From a bacterium (GTDB taxonomy: Bacteria; Bacillota; Clostridia; Christensenellales; CAG-138), in assembly GCA_029218485.1 (NCBI GenBank), contig JAQXRK010000215.1:1-9409 (forward strand): a DNA stretch of 9,409 nucleotides. Reading direction: 5' to 3'. Position 1 is the stretch's first letter. Each line of letters begins with the position of its first letter. The position numbers and the translations under genes were made by a program. Shown here piece after piece: positions 1 through 7,923 of the stretch. Below the pieces are notes generated by a model. The model worked only from the letters and a program-made list of their open reading frames with translations. It had not been told where the DNA came from and made no database searches.

Positions 1-183
1 CTGCAGGACCGAATCGGGCGTGACGCCCTCGCCCCGAATGCGCAGCCGCTCCGTGGCGAGGTTGACCGTGGCGCTCTCCACGCCCGGGAGTTTTCGCACA
101 ACGCGCTCCACCGCCGCGCTGCAGGCGGCGCAGCTCATGCCGGTAATTTTGTATTCAGATATGCTTGCTGCGGGAATACTCAA
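1..183 (-). CDS. copA: Copper-translocating P1B-type ATPase, N-terminal metal-binding domain (partial, cut by window edge)
   Basis: Only the first 61 codons are inside the window; the gene runs off the left edge. They encode a heavy-metal-associated (HMA) ferredoxin-like domain: a strand reading YKIT, then GMSCAAC at residues 15-21 with the two copper-ligand cysteines (C18 and C21), then a helix AAVERVVRKLPGV and a strand SATVNLATERLRI. The CAAC form followed by this helix is typical of the N-terminus of CopA-type Cu(I) exporters in the membrane. A free CopZ chaperone of about 70 residues cannot be ruled out, because the rest is missing. The start is TTG at 183-181, chosen because AAGGAG lies 7 nt upstream and no better in-frame ATG precedes the HMA fold. 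The gene diverges from groES and has its own promoter. The HMA assignment is sure; the ATPase assignment is inferred. Confidence 0.82.
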   Translation of the reverse strand, partial: MSIPAASISEYKITGMSCAACSAAVERVVRKLPGVESATVNLATERLRIRGEGVTPDSVLQ

Positions 184-190
184 AGAAAAT

Positions 191-196
191 CTCCTT
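191..196 (-). promoter_or_regulatory. Shine-Dalgarno site setting the TTG start of copA
   Basis: Read on the minus strand this is AAGGAG, 7 nt before the TTG codon at 183-181. It decides the start, since the first in-frame ATG is the methionine inside the GMSCAAC motif and would destroy the domain. Confidence 0.75.
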
Positions 197-200
197 TCCG

Positions 201-217
201 AAGGTTTGATGAACCTT
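201..217. repeat. Perfect inverted repeat at the copA transcription start (possible operator)
   Basis: AAGGTT, 5-nt spacer, AACCTT. It lies just downstream of the predicted copA -10 box, so it covers the likely transcription start and the leader up to the Shine-Dalgarno site. A repressor such as CsoR or CopY could bind here, or it could form a small RNA hairpin. It does not match a CopY (TACAnnTGTA) box, so the role is inferred from position only. Confidence 0.4.
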
Positions 218-223
218 GATAGA

Positions 224-253
224 AGTATACCACCGAAAGCGCCGTTTCGTCAC
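224..253 (-). promoter_or_regulatory. Predicted sigma-A promoter of copA
   Basis: On the minus strand the -10 is TATACT (229-224), preceded by an extended TGG. The -35 is a weak GTGACG (253-248), with an 18-nt spacer. Predicted transcription starts near 217. A second dyad, GTTTCG-N7-CGAAAC (244-262), overlaps this -35 box. Confidence 0.5.
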
Positions 254-300
254 GACCGAAACAGCTTTCCGCATGTTCACATTTTTGTTGCATTTGACGA

Positions 301-329
301 TTGACTTAAAAATACGAGATGGGTATAAT
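301..329 (+). promoter_or_regulatory. Predicted sigma-A promoter of groESL
   Basis: TTGACT (301-306), 17-nt spacer, TATAAT (324-329): close to the vegetative consensus. Transcription would start near 336, just before the CIRCE element, giving a leader of about 78 nt. A strong promoter held down by a repressor fits HrcA-type heat-shock control. Confidence 0.85.
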
Positions 330-340
330 ATGCAATGTGG

Positions 341-367
341 TTAGCACTCAACACGATCGAGTGCTAA
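341..367. promoter_or_regulatory. CIRCE operator (HrcA binding site)
   Basis: TTAGCACTC (341-349), 9-nt spacer, GAGTGCTAA (359-367): an exact match to the CIRCE consensus, which is bound by the HrcA repressor in many bacteria. It sits in the early transcribed leader of groES, downstream of the -10 box and 33 nt before the Shine-Dalgarno site, the classical Firmicute arrangement. It implies that hrcA is encoded elsewhere in this genome. Confidence 0.97.
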
Positions 368-413
368 CAATCCCGAAAAGATTTTTAATGTATCATGATA
401 GGAGGTCTTGTTC

Positions 414-698
414 ATGAAACTCAAACCGTTGGCAGACCGCGTGGTCATTCAGAGCCTGGAAACCGAAGAGGTCACCAAGGGCGGTATCATCCTGCCCGGC
501 AGCGCCAAAGAGAAGCCGCAGATGGCTGAGGTCATCGCGGTCGGCCCTGGCGGCGTCGTCGATGGGAAGGATGTCACCATGTATGTGAACGTCGGCGATA
601 AGGTCATCTATTCCAAGTATGCCGGCACCGAAGTGAAGCTGGACGACAAGGAATACATCGTCGTGCGCCAGAACGACATTCTGGCAATCGTGGAGTAA
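414..698 (+). CDS. groES: Co-chaperonin GroES (Cpn10)
   Basis: This 94-residue protein is the lid of the GroEL folding chamber: seven copies cap the ring in the cytoplasm when ATP is bound. It starts MKLKPLADRVV and shows the expected order: a first strand, the mobile loop around residues 16-34 (TKGGIILP followed by SAKEKPQ), the core AEVIAVGPGG, the VNVGDKVIYSKYAGTEVK strand block, and a C-terminus ending DILAIVE. Length and motifs are normal. The ATG at 414 is chosen over a TTG two codons upstream because GGAGG (401-405) lies 8 nt before it and the family starts with M(K/N)(L/I)(K/R)PL. It is the first gene of the CIRCE-controlled operon, 25 nt ahead of groEL. No oddities seen. Confidence 0.98.
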   Translation: MKLKPLADRVVIQSLETEEVTKGGIILPGSAKEKPQMAEVIAVGPGGVVDGKDVTMYVNVGDKVIYSKYAGTEVKLDDKEYIVVRQNDILAIVE

Positions 699-723
699 GC
701 GAGAGCGTTAGGAGGAAACACAT

Positions 724-2352
<1,629 letters not shown>

Positions 2353-2374
2353 GGCAAAAGATCCAAGACGAACG

Positions 2375-2409
2375 GATGGGGCATTTTCAAAATGCCCCAT
2401 CTTTTTTTT
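2375..2409 (+). terminator. Rho-independent terminator of the groESL operon
   Basis: The arms 2375-2387 and 2389-2401 are a perfect 13-nt inverted repeat (GATGGGGCATTTT and its complement). The real loop is probably the A/T-rich middle. Eight T residues follow (2402-2409). This isolates groESL from the lysR gene downstream. Confidence 0.95.
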
Positions 2410-2464
2410 GCAAAAATGCGAGCTTGAAGTCCGCGCTTTGATGCCGTGCCTGCATGAAATGCGC

Positions 2465-2482
2465 GCAATTGTGCGGAATTGC
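2465..2482. repeat. Inverted repeat upstream of the lysR promoter (possible regulator site)
   Basis: GCAATT, 6-nt spacer, AATTGC. Its centre lies about 55 nt before the predicted lysR transcription start, where LysR-type proteins often bind for autoregulation. The spacing does not fit a clean T-N11-A box, so this is a candidate only. Confidence 0.35.
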
Positions 2483-2493
2483 CGGAGAAACTA

Positions 2494-2522
2494 TTGTCAA
2501 GCGACCGATCCTTTGCTATGAT
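2494..2522 (+). promoter_or_regulatory. Predicted extended -10 promoter of the lysR gene
   Basis: TTGTCA (2494-2499), 17-nt spacer, TATGAT (2517-2522), with TGC directly before the -10 (extended -10). Predicted start is near 2529, leaving a leader of about 20 nt. Confidence 0.7.
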
Positions 2523-2550
2523 GTATTCTGAGGAGTTTTGAGGGATTACC

Positions 2551-3471
2551 ATGATCAATTTCAGCATCCGGCAGCTGGAGGTTTTCATCACGGTTGTCGA
2601 ACGGAATAGTTTTTCCAAAGCGGCGGATGCGCTGTCGATGGCGCAGTCGACGATCAGCGGGCATATCAAGGGGCTTGAGGACGCGCTTTCCGTCGTGCTG
2701 TTCGTGCGCGACGCCAAAAAGCAGATTCAGCTGACCGATCGCGGCCGGGAGATCTACGAACTGGCAAAGCCCATCGTTGAGCAGTGCCGCATCATCAGCG
2801 ACGATGCGGCGGGCAAGCTGGCCGATCAGGAACTCTCCATTGCCGCTTCGACGGATTCGTTTGAATATCTGCTGCCGGCCGTTATGGCGGACTATATGAA
2901 GTCGCATGAGTCGTGCCACTATCTGCTCATCAATGGCGACAGCGCCTTTGTGCACGAGCAGATCATCCGAAAGACAGCGCGGCTTGGCTTTGTCGGCACG
3001 GCGCTGGACAAGAAGAACCTGAAGTACCGGCATGTCTGCCGCGACAAGCTGGTCATGATTACGCCGAACAACGAGCGGTATCGCGCTTTTTTGCGGGACG
3101 GTGCCTATGGCAGCGACTTGATCACGGAGCCGATGATCGTGCGCGGCGAGAGCTCCGGCACAAAGAAGGAGTTTGACAAATACCTGCGCACGCTCGGCAA
3201 GAGCGATCACGATCTGCACATCGTGGCGCGCATGAATCAGGCCGATGCGGTCAAAAGCTCCGTTGCGAACGGGCTGGGCGTTGCGGTCATCTCCGAGATG
3301 GCGGCGCAGAAGTATGCCAGCAATGGCGAACTGCTGGTGTTCGACCTCGATGCGGACGGCGCCTACCGCAGCATCTATCTGGTGCACCGCAAGGATCTCG
3401 TGTTCAGCAAGGGCGAGCGGGATTTTATGAACTTTGCAATCAACCATATCCGGCACCTGCGGACGGTCTGA
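2551..3471 (+). CDS. LysR-family transcriptional regulator (target unknown)
   Basis: This is a 306-residue protein of normal LysR length. The winged helix-turn-helix spans about residues 3-62, with the classic pattern RQLEVFITVVERNSFSKAAD and recognition helix QSTISGHIKGLE (32-43). A linker helix (65-90) leads to a periplasmic-binding-protein-like effector domain (about 93-302). Its VRGESSGTKKEFDKYL stretch (197-212) and the late GLGVAVISEM (241-250) resemble CysL/CysB-like and selenium-associated LysR proteins of clostridia. The exact effector cannot be read from sequence. Start at ATG 2551: AGGG (2541-2544) lies 6 nt upstream. It has its own promoter and lies between two terminators with no divergent partner, so its targets are probably elsewhere. 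It may autoregulate through the inverted repeat at 2465-2482. Confidence 0.93.
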   Translation: MINFSIRQLEVFITVVERNSFSKAADALSMAQSTISGHIKGLEDALSVVLFVRDAKKQIQLTDRGREIYELAKPIVEQCRIISDDAAGKLADQELSIAASTDSFEYLLPAVMADYMKSHESCHYLLINGDSAFVHEQIIRKTARLGFVGTALDKKNLKYRHVCRDKLVMITPNNERYRAFLRDGAYGSDLITEPMIVRGESSGTKKEFDKYLRTLGKSDHDLHIVARMNQADAVKSSVANGLGVAVISEMAAQKYASNGELLVFDLDADGAYRSIYLVHRKDLVFSKGERDFMNFAINHIRHLRTV

Positions 3472-3511
3472 CCGACCGAAAAGCAAGGGCGCGCAGAGCC
3501 GCAATTTCAGC

Positions 3512-3555
3512 AAAAACAGCAGCATCCACCGGCATGGCCGGTGGATGCTTATTTT
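3512..3555. terminator. Bidirectional intrinsic terminator between lysR and the ABC operon
   Basis: A perfect 13-bp stem (3521-3533 and 3537-3549) with an ATG loop is followed by TTATTTT on the plus strand. On the minus strand the stem is followed, after a 4-nt gap, by five T (complement of 3512-3516). It can stop lysR from the left and the ABC operon from the right. The 168 bases from 3556 to the ABC stop codon hold no gene, only weak G+C dyads. Confidence 0.88.
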
Positions 3556-3723
3556 GTCCGGAAAACAGTGCGCTCTCAGGAGTGGAAGAATGGGCCGGCG
3601 CAGCGCCGAGCCGGTAAGCGGGGCGTTGGAATGGGCCCCGCACCGCCCCTTGCGTCCATCGCGCCCTTTGACGGATGGAGTCCCGGCATTTCTGCCTGCG
3701 GAAGCGCTCGTTTTATAAGCGGA

Positions 3724-5610
3724 TCAGCTTAGCTCGAACATTCCCATGTAGAGCTGGTAGTATTTTCCCTTCTGCGTGAGAAGATCGTCGTGGTCGCCGC
3801 GCTCCACAATCTGTCCATGCTCAAGCACCATGATCGCATCGGAGTTGCGGACGGTGGAGAGCCGGTGCGCGATCACGAACACCGTGCGCCCGGCCATCAG
3901 CCGGTCCATACCCTTTTCGATCAGCCGCTCGGTGCGCGTATCGATGGAGCTGGTCGCCTCATCGAGGATGAGCACCGGTGCGTTGGCGACCGCTGCCCGG
4001 GCGATTGCGAGGAGCTGGCGCTGCCCCTGCGAGAGGTTGACGCCGTCCGCGGTGAGCACCGTATCGTAGCCCTGCGGCAGGTGGGTGATGAAGTGGTGGG
4101 CGTTCGCCAGCTTTGCGGCGTTTTCCACCTGTTCATCCGTCGCGTGCAGGTTGCCATAGCGGATGTTTTCCCGCACCGTGCCGGTGAAGAGGTGCGTGTC
4201 CTGCAGCACCATGGACAGCGAGCGGCGCAGATCGGCTTTGCGAATCTTTTTCACATCGATGCCGTCATAGGTGATCGCGCCCTGCTGCACATCGTAAAAG
4301 CGGTTGATGAGGTTTGTGATCGTGGTCTTGCCGGCGCCGGTGGAGCCGACAAACGCGATCTTCTGGCCCGGCGTTGCATAGAGCGATACATCGTGCAGCA
4401 CGTCATGCCCCTCCTCGTAAGCGAAGGTCACATGCTCAAAGCGCACATCGCCGCGCAATTCGACGAGCCGGTAGCCGCCCTCCGCCTCCGCATCCGGGCA
4501 CTTCCATGCCCATCGGCCGGTGTAATGGTCGGTTTCCCGCAGCGTGCCGTCGGCGTCCTGCTCTGCGAACACCATGGTCACATCGCCGTCATCTACCTCC
4601 GGCTCGCTGTCGATGAGCTCAAAGATTCGCTCCGCACCGGCAAGCGCGTTGAGGATGCTGGTGAACTGCTGCGAGATCTGCGTCAGCGGGTTTGTGAACT
4701 GGCGCGTGTACTGCAGGAAGGCGGCGATGGTACCGATATCGAGTATGCCCGCAATCGCAAGGCCGGCGCCGGCTGCCGCCGAAACGGCATACAGCACGTA
4801 GCTGAGGTTACCCATGATCGGCATGAGGATCATCGAGAAGGTCATTGCCGCGGTCGAATCCCGGCGCAGCCCCTCGGCCAGCACCGTAAAGTCCGCCTGC
4901 ACGCGCTCCTCGTGGCAGAACACCTTCACCTCGCGCTGTCCCTCGATCAACTCTTCGATGTAGCCGTTGGCGGCCGCGAGCGCAGCCTGGCGGCGCGAAA
5001 AGAAATGGGCGGAGCGCTTGCCGATGAACTTGACGATAAACAGCATCAGCACAAACATCACCATGACGATCAGCGTCAGCAGCGGCGAGAGCACGAGCAT
5101 CATGGTAAGCACGCCCACTACGGAGATCGAGCAGACGATGAGCTGCGGCAGCCCCTGGCTCAGCATCTCGCGCATGGCGTCGGTATCGTTGGTAAACCGG
5201 CTCATGATTTCGCCGTGCGTGCGGGAGTCGAAATACCGGAGCGGCAGGGATTGCAGCTTTTCAAACATCTCGCAGCGCACGGTTTCCAGAATGCCCGTGG
5301 AGATGTTCAGCAGCAGCCGGTTGCCAACATAGGTGCCGAGCGCGCCGAGCGCATAGATGACAGCAAGTGCCGCGACCGTGCCGAGCACCGGCATCATGGA
5401 ACTGCCGCCGCTTGTAAACAGATCGACAATCTGGTTGAACAGCGGTTTGAGCAGGTACGTGCCGATGACCCCCGCGCTGGAGGATACGACCAGGCTGATG
5501 AGGATGATCACCAGCATGCCGCGATAGCGGTTCAGGTAGCGCATCAGGCGGGCAAAGGTCCGCTTTGTGTTCTTGGGCTTTGCAAAGCCGCGCTTGTTTG
5601 GACCCGGCAT
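3724..5610 (-). CDS. ABC exporter half-transporter, catalytic-site subunit (BmrD/LmrD/EfrB-like)
   Basis: This is a 628-residue membrane-domain plus ATPase fusion, second partner of a heterodimeric drug/lipid-type exporter. A basic N-terminus (1-32) is followed by about six membrane segments between residues 33 and 305. The ATPase domain has Walker A GSTGAGKTT (422-430), Q-loop Gln470, signature LSQGQ (526-530), Walker B VLILDE with catalytic Glu551, and switch His582 in IAHRLSTV. Thus its own Walker and switch residues are intact while its signature departs from LSGGQ. A linker insert of about 45 residues (341-385), containing TGRWAWK, separates the two domains. The start is ATG 5610, not the longer upstream frame: the preceding gene's stop is 1 nt away and AAGGGGG lies 9 nt upstream. 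Its substrate is unknown. Confidence 0.93.
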   Translation of the reverse strand: MPGPNKRGFAKPKNTKRTFARLMRYLNRYRGMLVIILISLVVSSSAGVIGTYLLKPLFNQIVDLFTSGGSSMMPVLGTVAALAVIYALGALGTYVGNRLLLNISTGILETVRCEMFEKLQSLPLRYFDSRTHGEIMSRFTNDTDAMREMLSQGLPQLIVCSISVVGVLTMMLVLSPLLTLIVMVMFVLMLFIVKFIGKRSAHFFSRRQAALAAANGYIEELIEGQREVKVFCHEERVQADFTVLAEGLRRDSTAAMTFSMILMPIMGNLSYVLYAVSAAAGAGLAIAGILDIGTIAAFLQYTRQFTNPLTQISQQFTSILNALAGAERIFELIDSEPEVDDGDVTMVFAEQDADGTLRETDHYTGRWAWKCPDAEAEGGYRLVELRGDVRFEHVTFAYEEGHDVLHDVSLYATPGQKIAFVGSTGAGKTTITNLINRFYDVQQGAITYDGIDVKKIRKADLRRSLSMVLQDTHLFTGTVRENIRYGNLHATDEQVENAAKLANAHHFITHLPQGYDTVLTADGVNLSQGQRQLLAIARAAVANAPVLILDEATSSIDTRTERLIEKGMDRLMAGRTVFVIAHRLSTVRNSDAIMVLEHGQIVERGDHDDLLTQKGKYYQLYMGMFELS

Positions 5611-5611
5611 A

Positions 5612-7339
5612 TCAGGCCACCCCCTTCTGCTGCGAGTAATAGACCTCCTGATAGATCTGGTTGCCGGCGAGTAGCTCTTCGTGCGTGCCGACAGCATCGA
5701 TCTTGCCCTCGTTCATCACGATGATCGTATCCGCATCCATGATGGAGGTGATGCGCTGAGCGATGATGAGCTTCGTGGTATCGGGAAGCTGCGTGCGGAA
5801 TGCGTGGCGGATCGCCGCATCGGTGGCGGTGTCCACGGCGGAGGTCGAGTCGTCAAGACTCAGGATCTTGGGCGACTTGAGCAGCGCACGCGCAATGCAG
5901 AGCCGCTGCTTCTGCCCACCGGAAACGTTCACGCCGCCCTGACCGAGCACGGTATCATAACCATTGGGGAATCCCATGATGAAATCATGGGCGGCGGCGG
6001 CGCGGCAGGCCGCCTCGATCTGCTCATCCGTGGCGTCCGGGTTGCCCCAGCGAAGGTTGTCGCGGATGGTGCCGGAGAAGAGCACGTTCTTTTGCAGCAC
6101 CATGCCGATGGCGCCGCGCAGCGATTTGATGCGGTATTCCCGCACGTCATGCCCGCCGACGAGAACGGAGCCGTGCAGCACATCGTACAGCCGCGGGATC
6201 AGTTGTACCAGCGTGGTCTTGGAGGAGCCGGAGCTGCCGATGATGCCGACGACCTCTCCGGAACGGATGGAGAGATTGATGTCCTCGAGCGTCAGGTTGT
6301 TCGGATCATCCGAATAGGAGAAATCGACATGCCGGAATTCAATGCTCCCGTCCGCCGGGACCAGGTCCGGTTCGGCCGGCCCATCGGTGATGGCGGGGAC
6401 CTCATCGAGCACCTCGCAGATGCGCTTTGCGGAGGCGGAGGAGAGCACAAAGTTCACAAAGGCCATGGTAATCATCATCAGCGACATGAGGATCTGGGAG
6501 ATGTAGGTGATAAAGCTCATCAGATCTCCTGCGGCCAGACGCCCGTCGATCACATGGCCACCGCCGAGCCAGATCACGGCGATGATGCAGGCGTACATGG
6601 TGAGCTGCATCAGCGGGGAGCTGACGATCAGCAGCTTTTCCGCTTTCTTCTGCGCTTCCCGCACCGCCGCAGCGCTGTCCTCAAATTTGTCAATCTCGTA
6701 CTTTTCGCGGACAAACGCCTTGACCACGCGAATGGCGATCAGGTTCTCCTGCGCCTGCGCGTTCATGCCGTCGTACTTTTTGAGCATGTTGTTGAAGCGC
6801 GGATAGGCCATTCTGGAGATGATGGCCATCGCGATGCCGAGAAACGGGATGGCGGCGAACATGACCATCGAGAGCGAGTTGCTGATGCGGAAGGCCATCA
6901 GCGTCGCCAAAATGAGCATGAGCGGCGAGCGCGCCATCAACCGGATCATCATCTGGTAGGATTGCTGTACGTTCGTGATGTCGTTTGTGAGGCGCGTGAC
7001 CAGAGAGGCGGTGGAGAATTTATCCGTGTTCTTCGCGGAGAATGCCTCCACGCGCTCAAACAGCGCCAGCCGCAGGTTCTTGGCCGCGCCGTTGCTCGCA
7101 AGGACGGCAAATCTTGCGCCCAGCGAACCAAACAGCAGCGCGCCGAGCGCCATGAGCACCATCAATCCGCCCGTGCGCAGCACGTAGGGCAGATCCTGAT
7201 TCGGTATACCAATGTTGATAATGTCGGCCATGAGCAGCGGAATAAACACCTCCAGCACGACCTCGCATACCACCGTCAGCGGGGTAAGAATCGAGGGCAA
7301 GATGTAGCCGCGCACATAGCGGAGCAGTTTTTTGATCAT
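5612..7339 (-). CDS. ABC exporter half-transporter, degenerate-site subunit (BmrC/LmrC/EfrA-like)
   Basis: This 575-residue protein has about six membrane segments (roughly 13-41, 56-74, 137-151, 155-177, 241-261, 275-298) and one ATPase domain. The signature is canonical (VSGGQ, 472-476), but Walker B is ILSLDD with Asp497 instead of the catalytic Glu, and the switch residue is Gln528 (IAQRITSI) instead of His. Walker A reads GSSGSSKTT (368-376), with Ser in place of the Gly before Lys. This is the known asymmetric pattern of heterodimeric exporters such as TM287/288: this subunit supplies the degenerate ATP site and the next gene the catalytic one. The start is ATG 7339, which overlaps the marR stop as ATGA and has AAGGAG 8 nt upstream. 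An ATG six codons earlier lacks a ribosome site. The substrate is unknown. Confidence 0.94.
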   Translation of the reverse strand: MIKKLLRYVRGYILPSILTPLTVVCEVVLEVFIPLLMADIINIGIPNQDLPYVLRTGGLMVLMALGALLFGSLGARFAVLASNGAAKNLRLALFERVEAFSAKNTDKFSTASLVTRLTNDITNVQQSYQMMIRLMARSPLMLILATLMAFRISNSLSMVMFAAIPFLGIAMAIISRMAYPRFNNMLKKYDGMNAQAQENLIAIRVVKAFVREKYEIDKFEDSAAAVREAQKKAEKLLIVSSPLMQLTMYACIIAVIWLGGGHVIDGRLAAGDLMSFITYISQILMSLMMITMAFVNFVLSSASAKRICEVLDEVPAITDGPAEPDLVPADGSIEFRHVDFSYSDDPNNLTLEDINLSIRSGEVVGIIGSSGSSKTTLVQLIPRLYDVLHGSVLVGGHDVREYRIKSLRGAIGMVLQKNVLFSGTIRDNLRWGNPDATDEQIEAACRAAAAHDFIMGFPNGYDTVLGQGGVNVSGGQKQRLCIARALLKSPKILSLDDSTSAVDTATDAAIRHAFRTQLPDTTKLIIAQRITSIMDADTIIVMNEGKIDAVGTHEELLAGNQIYQEVYYSQQKGVA

Positions 7340-7797
7340 GCATCCGTCTCCTTCCATGGGGGTAGATAGTCCAGCTTTTCGTAATTCAGATTGGCGACCA
7401 TGCGCTCAAGCAGATTGGAAAGCGTTTTTCTGTCATCGTCCGACAGGCCCGCAAGCGTCTCCGCGTCGAGCTGATCGAACTCCTGCCGGTACGCTTTTGC
7501 CACGGCGGCGCCGCTCTCGGTTGCATACAGCCGGTTGCAGCGCAGGTTGTTTTCATCCACCCGCTTCTCGATCAGACCAGCCCGCTGGAGCCGCTTTGTG
7601 GATTGCGCGATGGAGGCCGGCGTGACGGCCAACCGCTCCGCCAACTGAATCTGCGTGCTGCCGGGACAGTCGATCAGACATTCCAAGATCGGAAGCTGGC
7701 CGTCGTACAGGCCGCTGCCGGCCGTTCGCTCCCGGAGCCTGCGGCAGCGCAGCAGGTTGAGCAGCATCATCCTTGCGATGATTTCACGATCCTTCAA
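7336..7797 (-). CDS. MarR-family transcriptional regulator of the ABC exporter operon
   Basis: This 153-residue protein has a normal MarR length. Residues 1-40 form the N-terminal dimerization helices. A helix-turn-helix follows at about 46-71 (TQIQLAERLAVTPASIAQSTKRLQ), then a wing (76-93) with the conserved pattern VDENNLRCNRLYAT, including Asp81 and Arg86, and C-terminal helices. Proteins of this family are usually dimeric repressors released by small toxic ligands. The start is TTG at 7797: GGGAGGG lies 7 nt upstream, an in-frame stop lies just before, and an ATG at 7801-7803 is out of frame. The stop overlaps the next gene's ATG. The gene heads the operon and probably represses itself and the exporter through the palindrome at 7822-7850. 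Confidence 0.92.
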   Translation of the reverse strand: MKDREIIARMMLLNLLRCRRLRERTAGSGLYDGQLPILECLIDCPGSTQIQLAERLAVTPASIAQSTKRLQRAGLIEKRVDENNLRCNRLYATESGAAVAKAYRQEFDQLDAETLAGLSDDDRKTLSNLLERMVANLNYEKLDYLPPWKETDA

Positions 7798-7804
7798 GCA
7801 TCGT

Positions 7805-7811
7805 CCCTCCC
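7805..7811 (-). promoter_or_regulatory. Shine-Dalgarno site setting the TTG start of marR
   Basis: GGGAGGG on the minus strand, 7 nt before the TTG at 7797. It makes the TTG the best start despite a nearby ATG, which is out of frame and soon meets a stop. Confidence 0.7.
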
Positions 7812-7821
7812 TTCAAAAAAA

Positions 7822-7850
7822 GATAACCGCTTAATAATTAAACGGTAACC
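7822..7850. promoter_or_regulatory. Putative MarR operator: 29-bp imperfect palindrome
   Basis: The arms GATAACCGCTTAAT and ATTAAACGGTAACC are near-perfect complements around base 7836 (the mismatches are the second, fourth and ninth positions from each end). It lies directly downstream of the marR -10 box and covers the predicted start at about 7844. MarR proteins typically bind such A/T-rich palindromes and block RNA polymerase. The binding protein is inferred from position. Confidence 0.75.
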
Positions 7851-7879
7851 ATTGTAACAGTGCTGCTGCAGCATGTCAA
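7851..7879 (-). promoter_or_regulatory. Predicted promoter of the marR-ABC-ABC operon
   Basis: On the minus strand: TTGACA (7879-7874), a perfect -35; 17-nt spacer; TACAAT (7856-7851), preceded by TGT (extended -10). This strong promoter abuts the 7822-7850 palindrome. The spacer holds a TGCTGCAGCA dyad (7864-7873), possibly chance. Confidence 0.85.
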
Positions 7880-7887
7880 TGTGGGAA

Positions 7888-7916
7888 TTGTGAAAAGCCT
7901 GTGAACGTGGTAGAAT
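7888..7916 (+). promoter_or_regulatory. Predicted promoter of hflX, divergent from the marR promoter
   Basis: TTGTGA (7888-7893), 17-nt spacer, TAGAAT (7911-7916) with TGG directly before it (extended -10). Transcription would start at about 7922-7924, on or next to the hflX ATG. The -35 boxes of the two divergent promoters are only 8 nt apart. Confidence 0.65.
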
Positions 7917-7923
7917 ATTGAAT

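Noticed and set aside
294..299. TTGACG as the groESL -35 box
   Set aside because: It is 24 nt from TATAAT; the TTGACT at 301-306 has the correct 17-nt spacing.
20..304. 94-codon frame on the plus strand across the copA start and its promoter
   Set aside because: It overlaps the well-supported HMA coding sequence and the copA/groES regulatory region; no ribosome site and no family resemblance.
388..417. Nine-codon upstream frame whose TGA overlaps the groES ATG (ATGA)
   Set aside because: No convincing Shine-Dalgarno site, and the groES ribosome site lies inside it; most likely chance, though translational coupling cannot be excluded.
3790..5724. Open frame of 644 codons on the plus strand opposite the second ABC gene
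   Set aside because: His/Arg/Asp-rich composition typical of a shadow frame; the minus-strand frame has all ABC motifs.
5681..7369. Open frame of 562 codons on the plus strand opposite the first ABC gene
   Set aside because: Shadow frame of a clear ABC exporter gene, with His/Asp/Gly-rich low-information sequence and no ribosome site.
7864..7873. TGCTGCAGCA palindrome in the marR promoter spacer as a second operator
   Set aside because: Short, part of a simple GCT/GCA run, and the stronger palindrome at 7822-7850 already explains repression.
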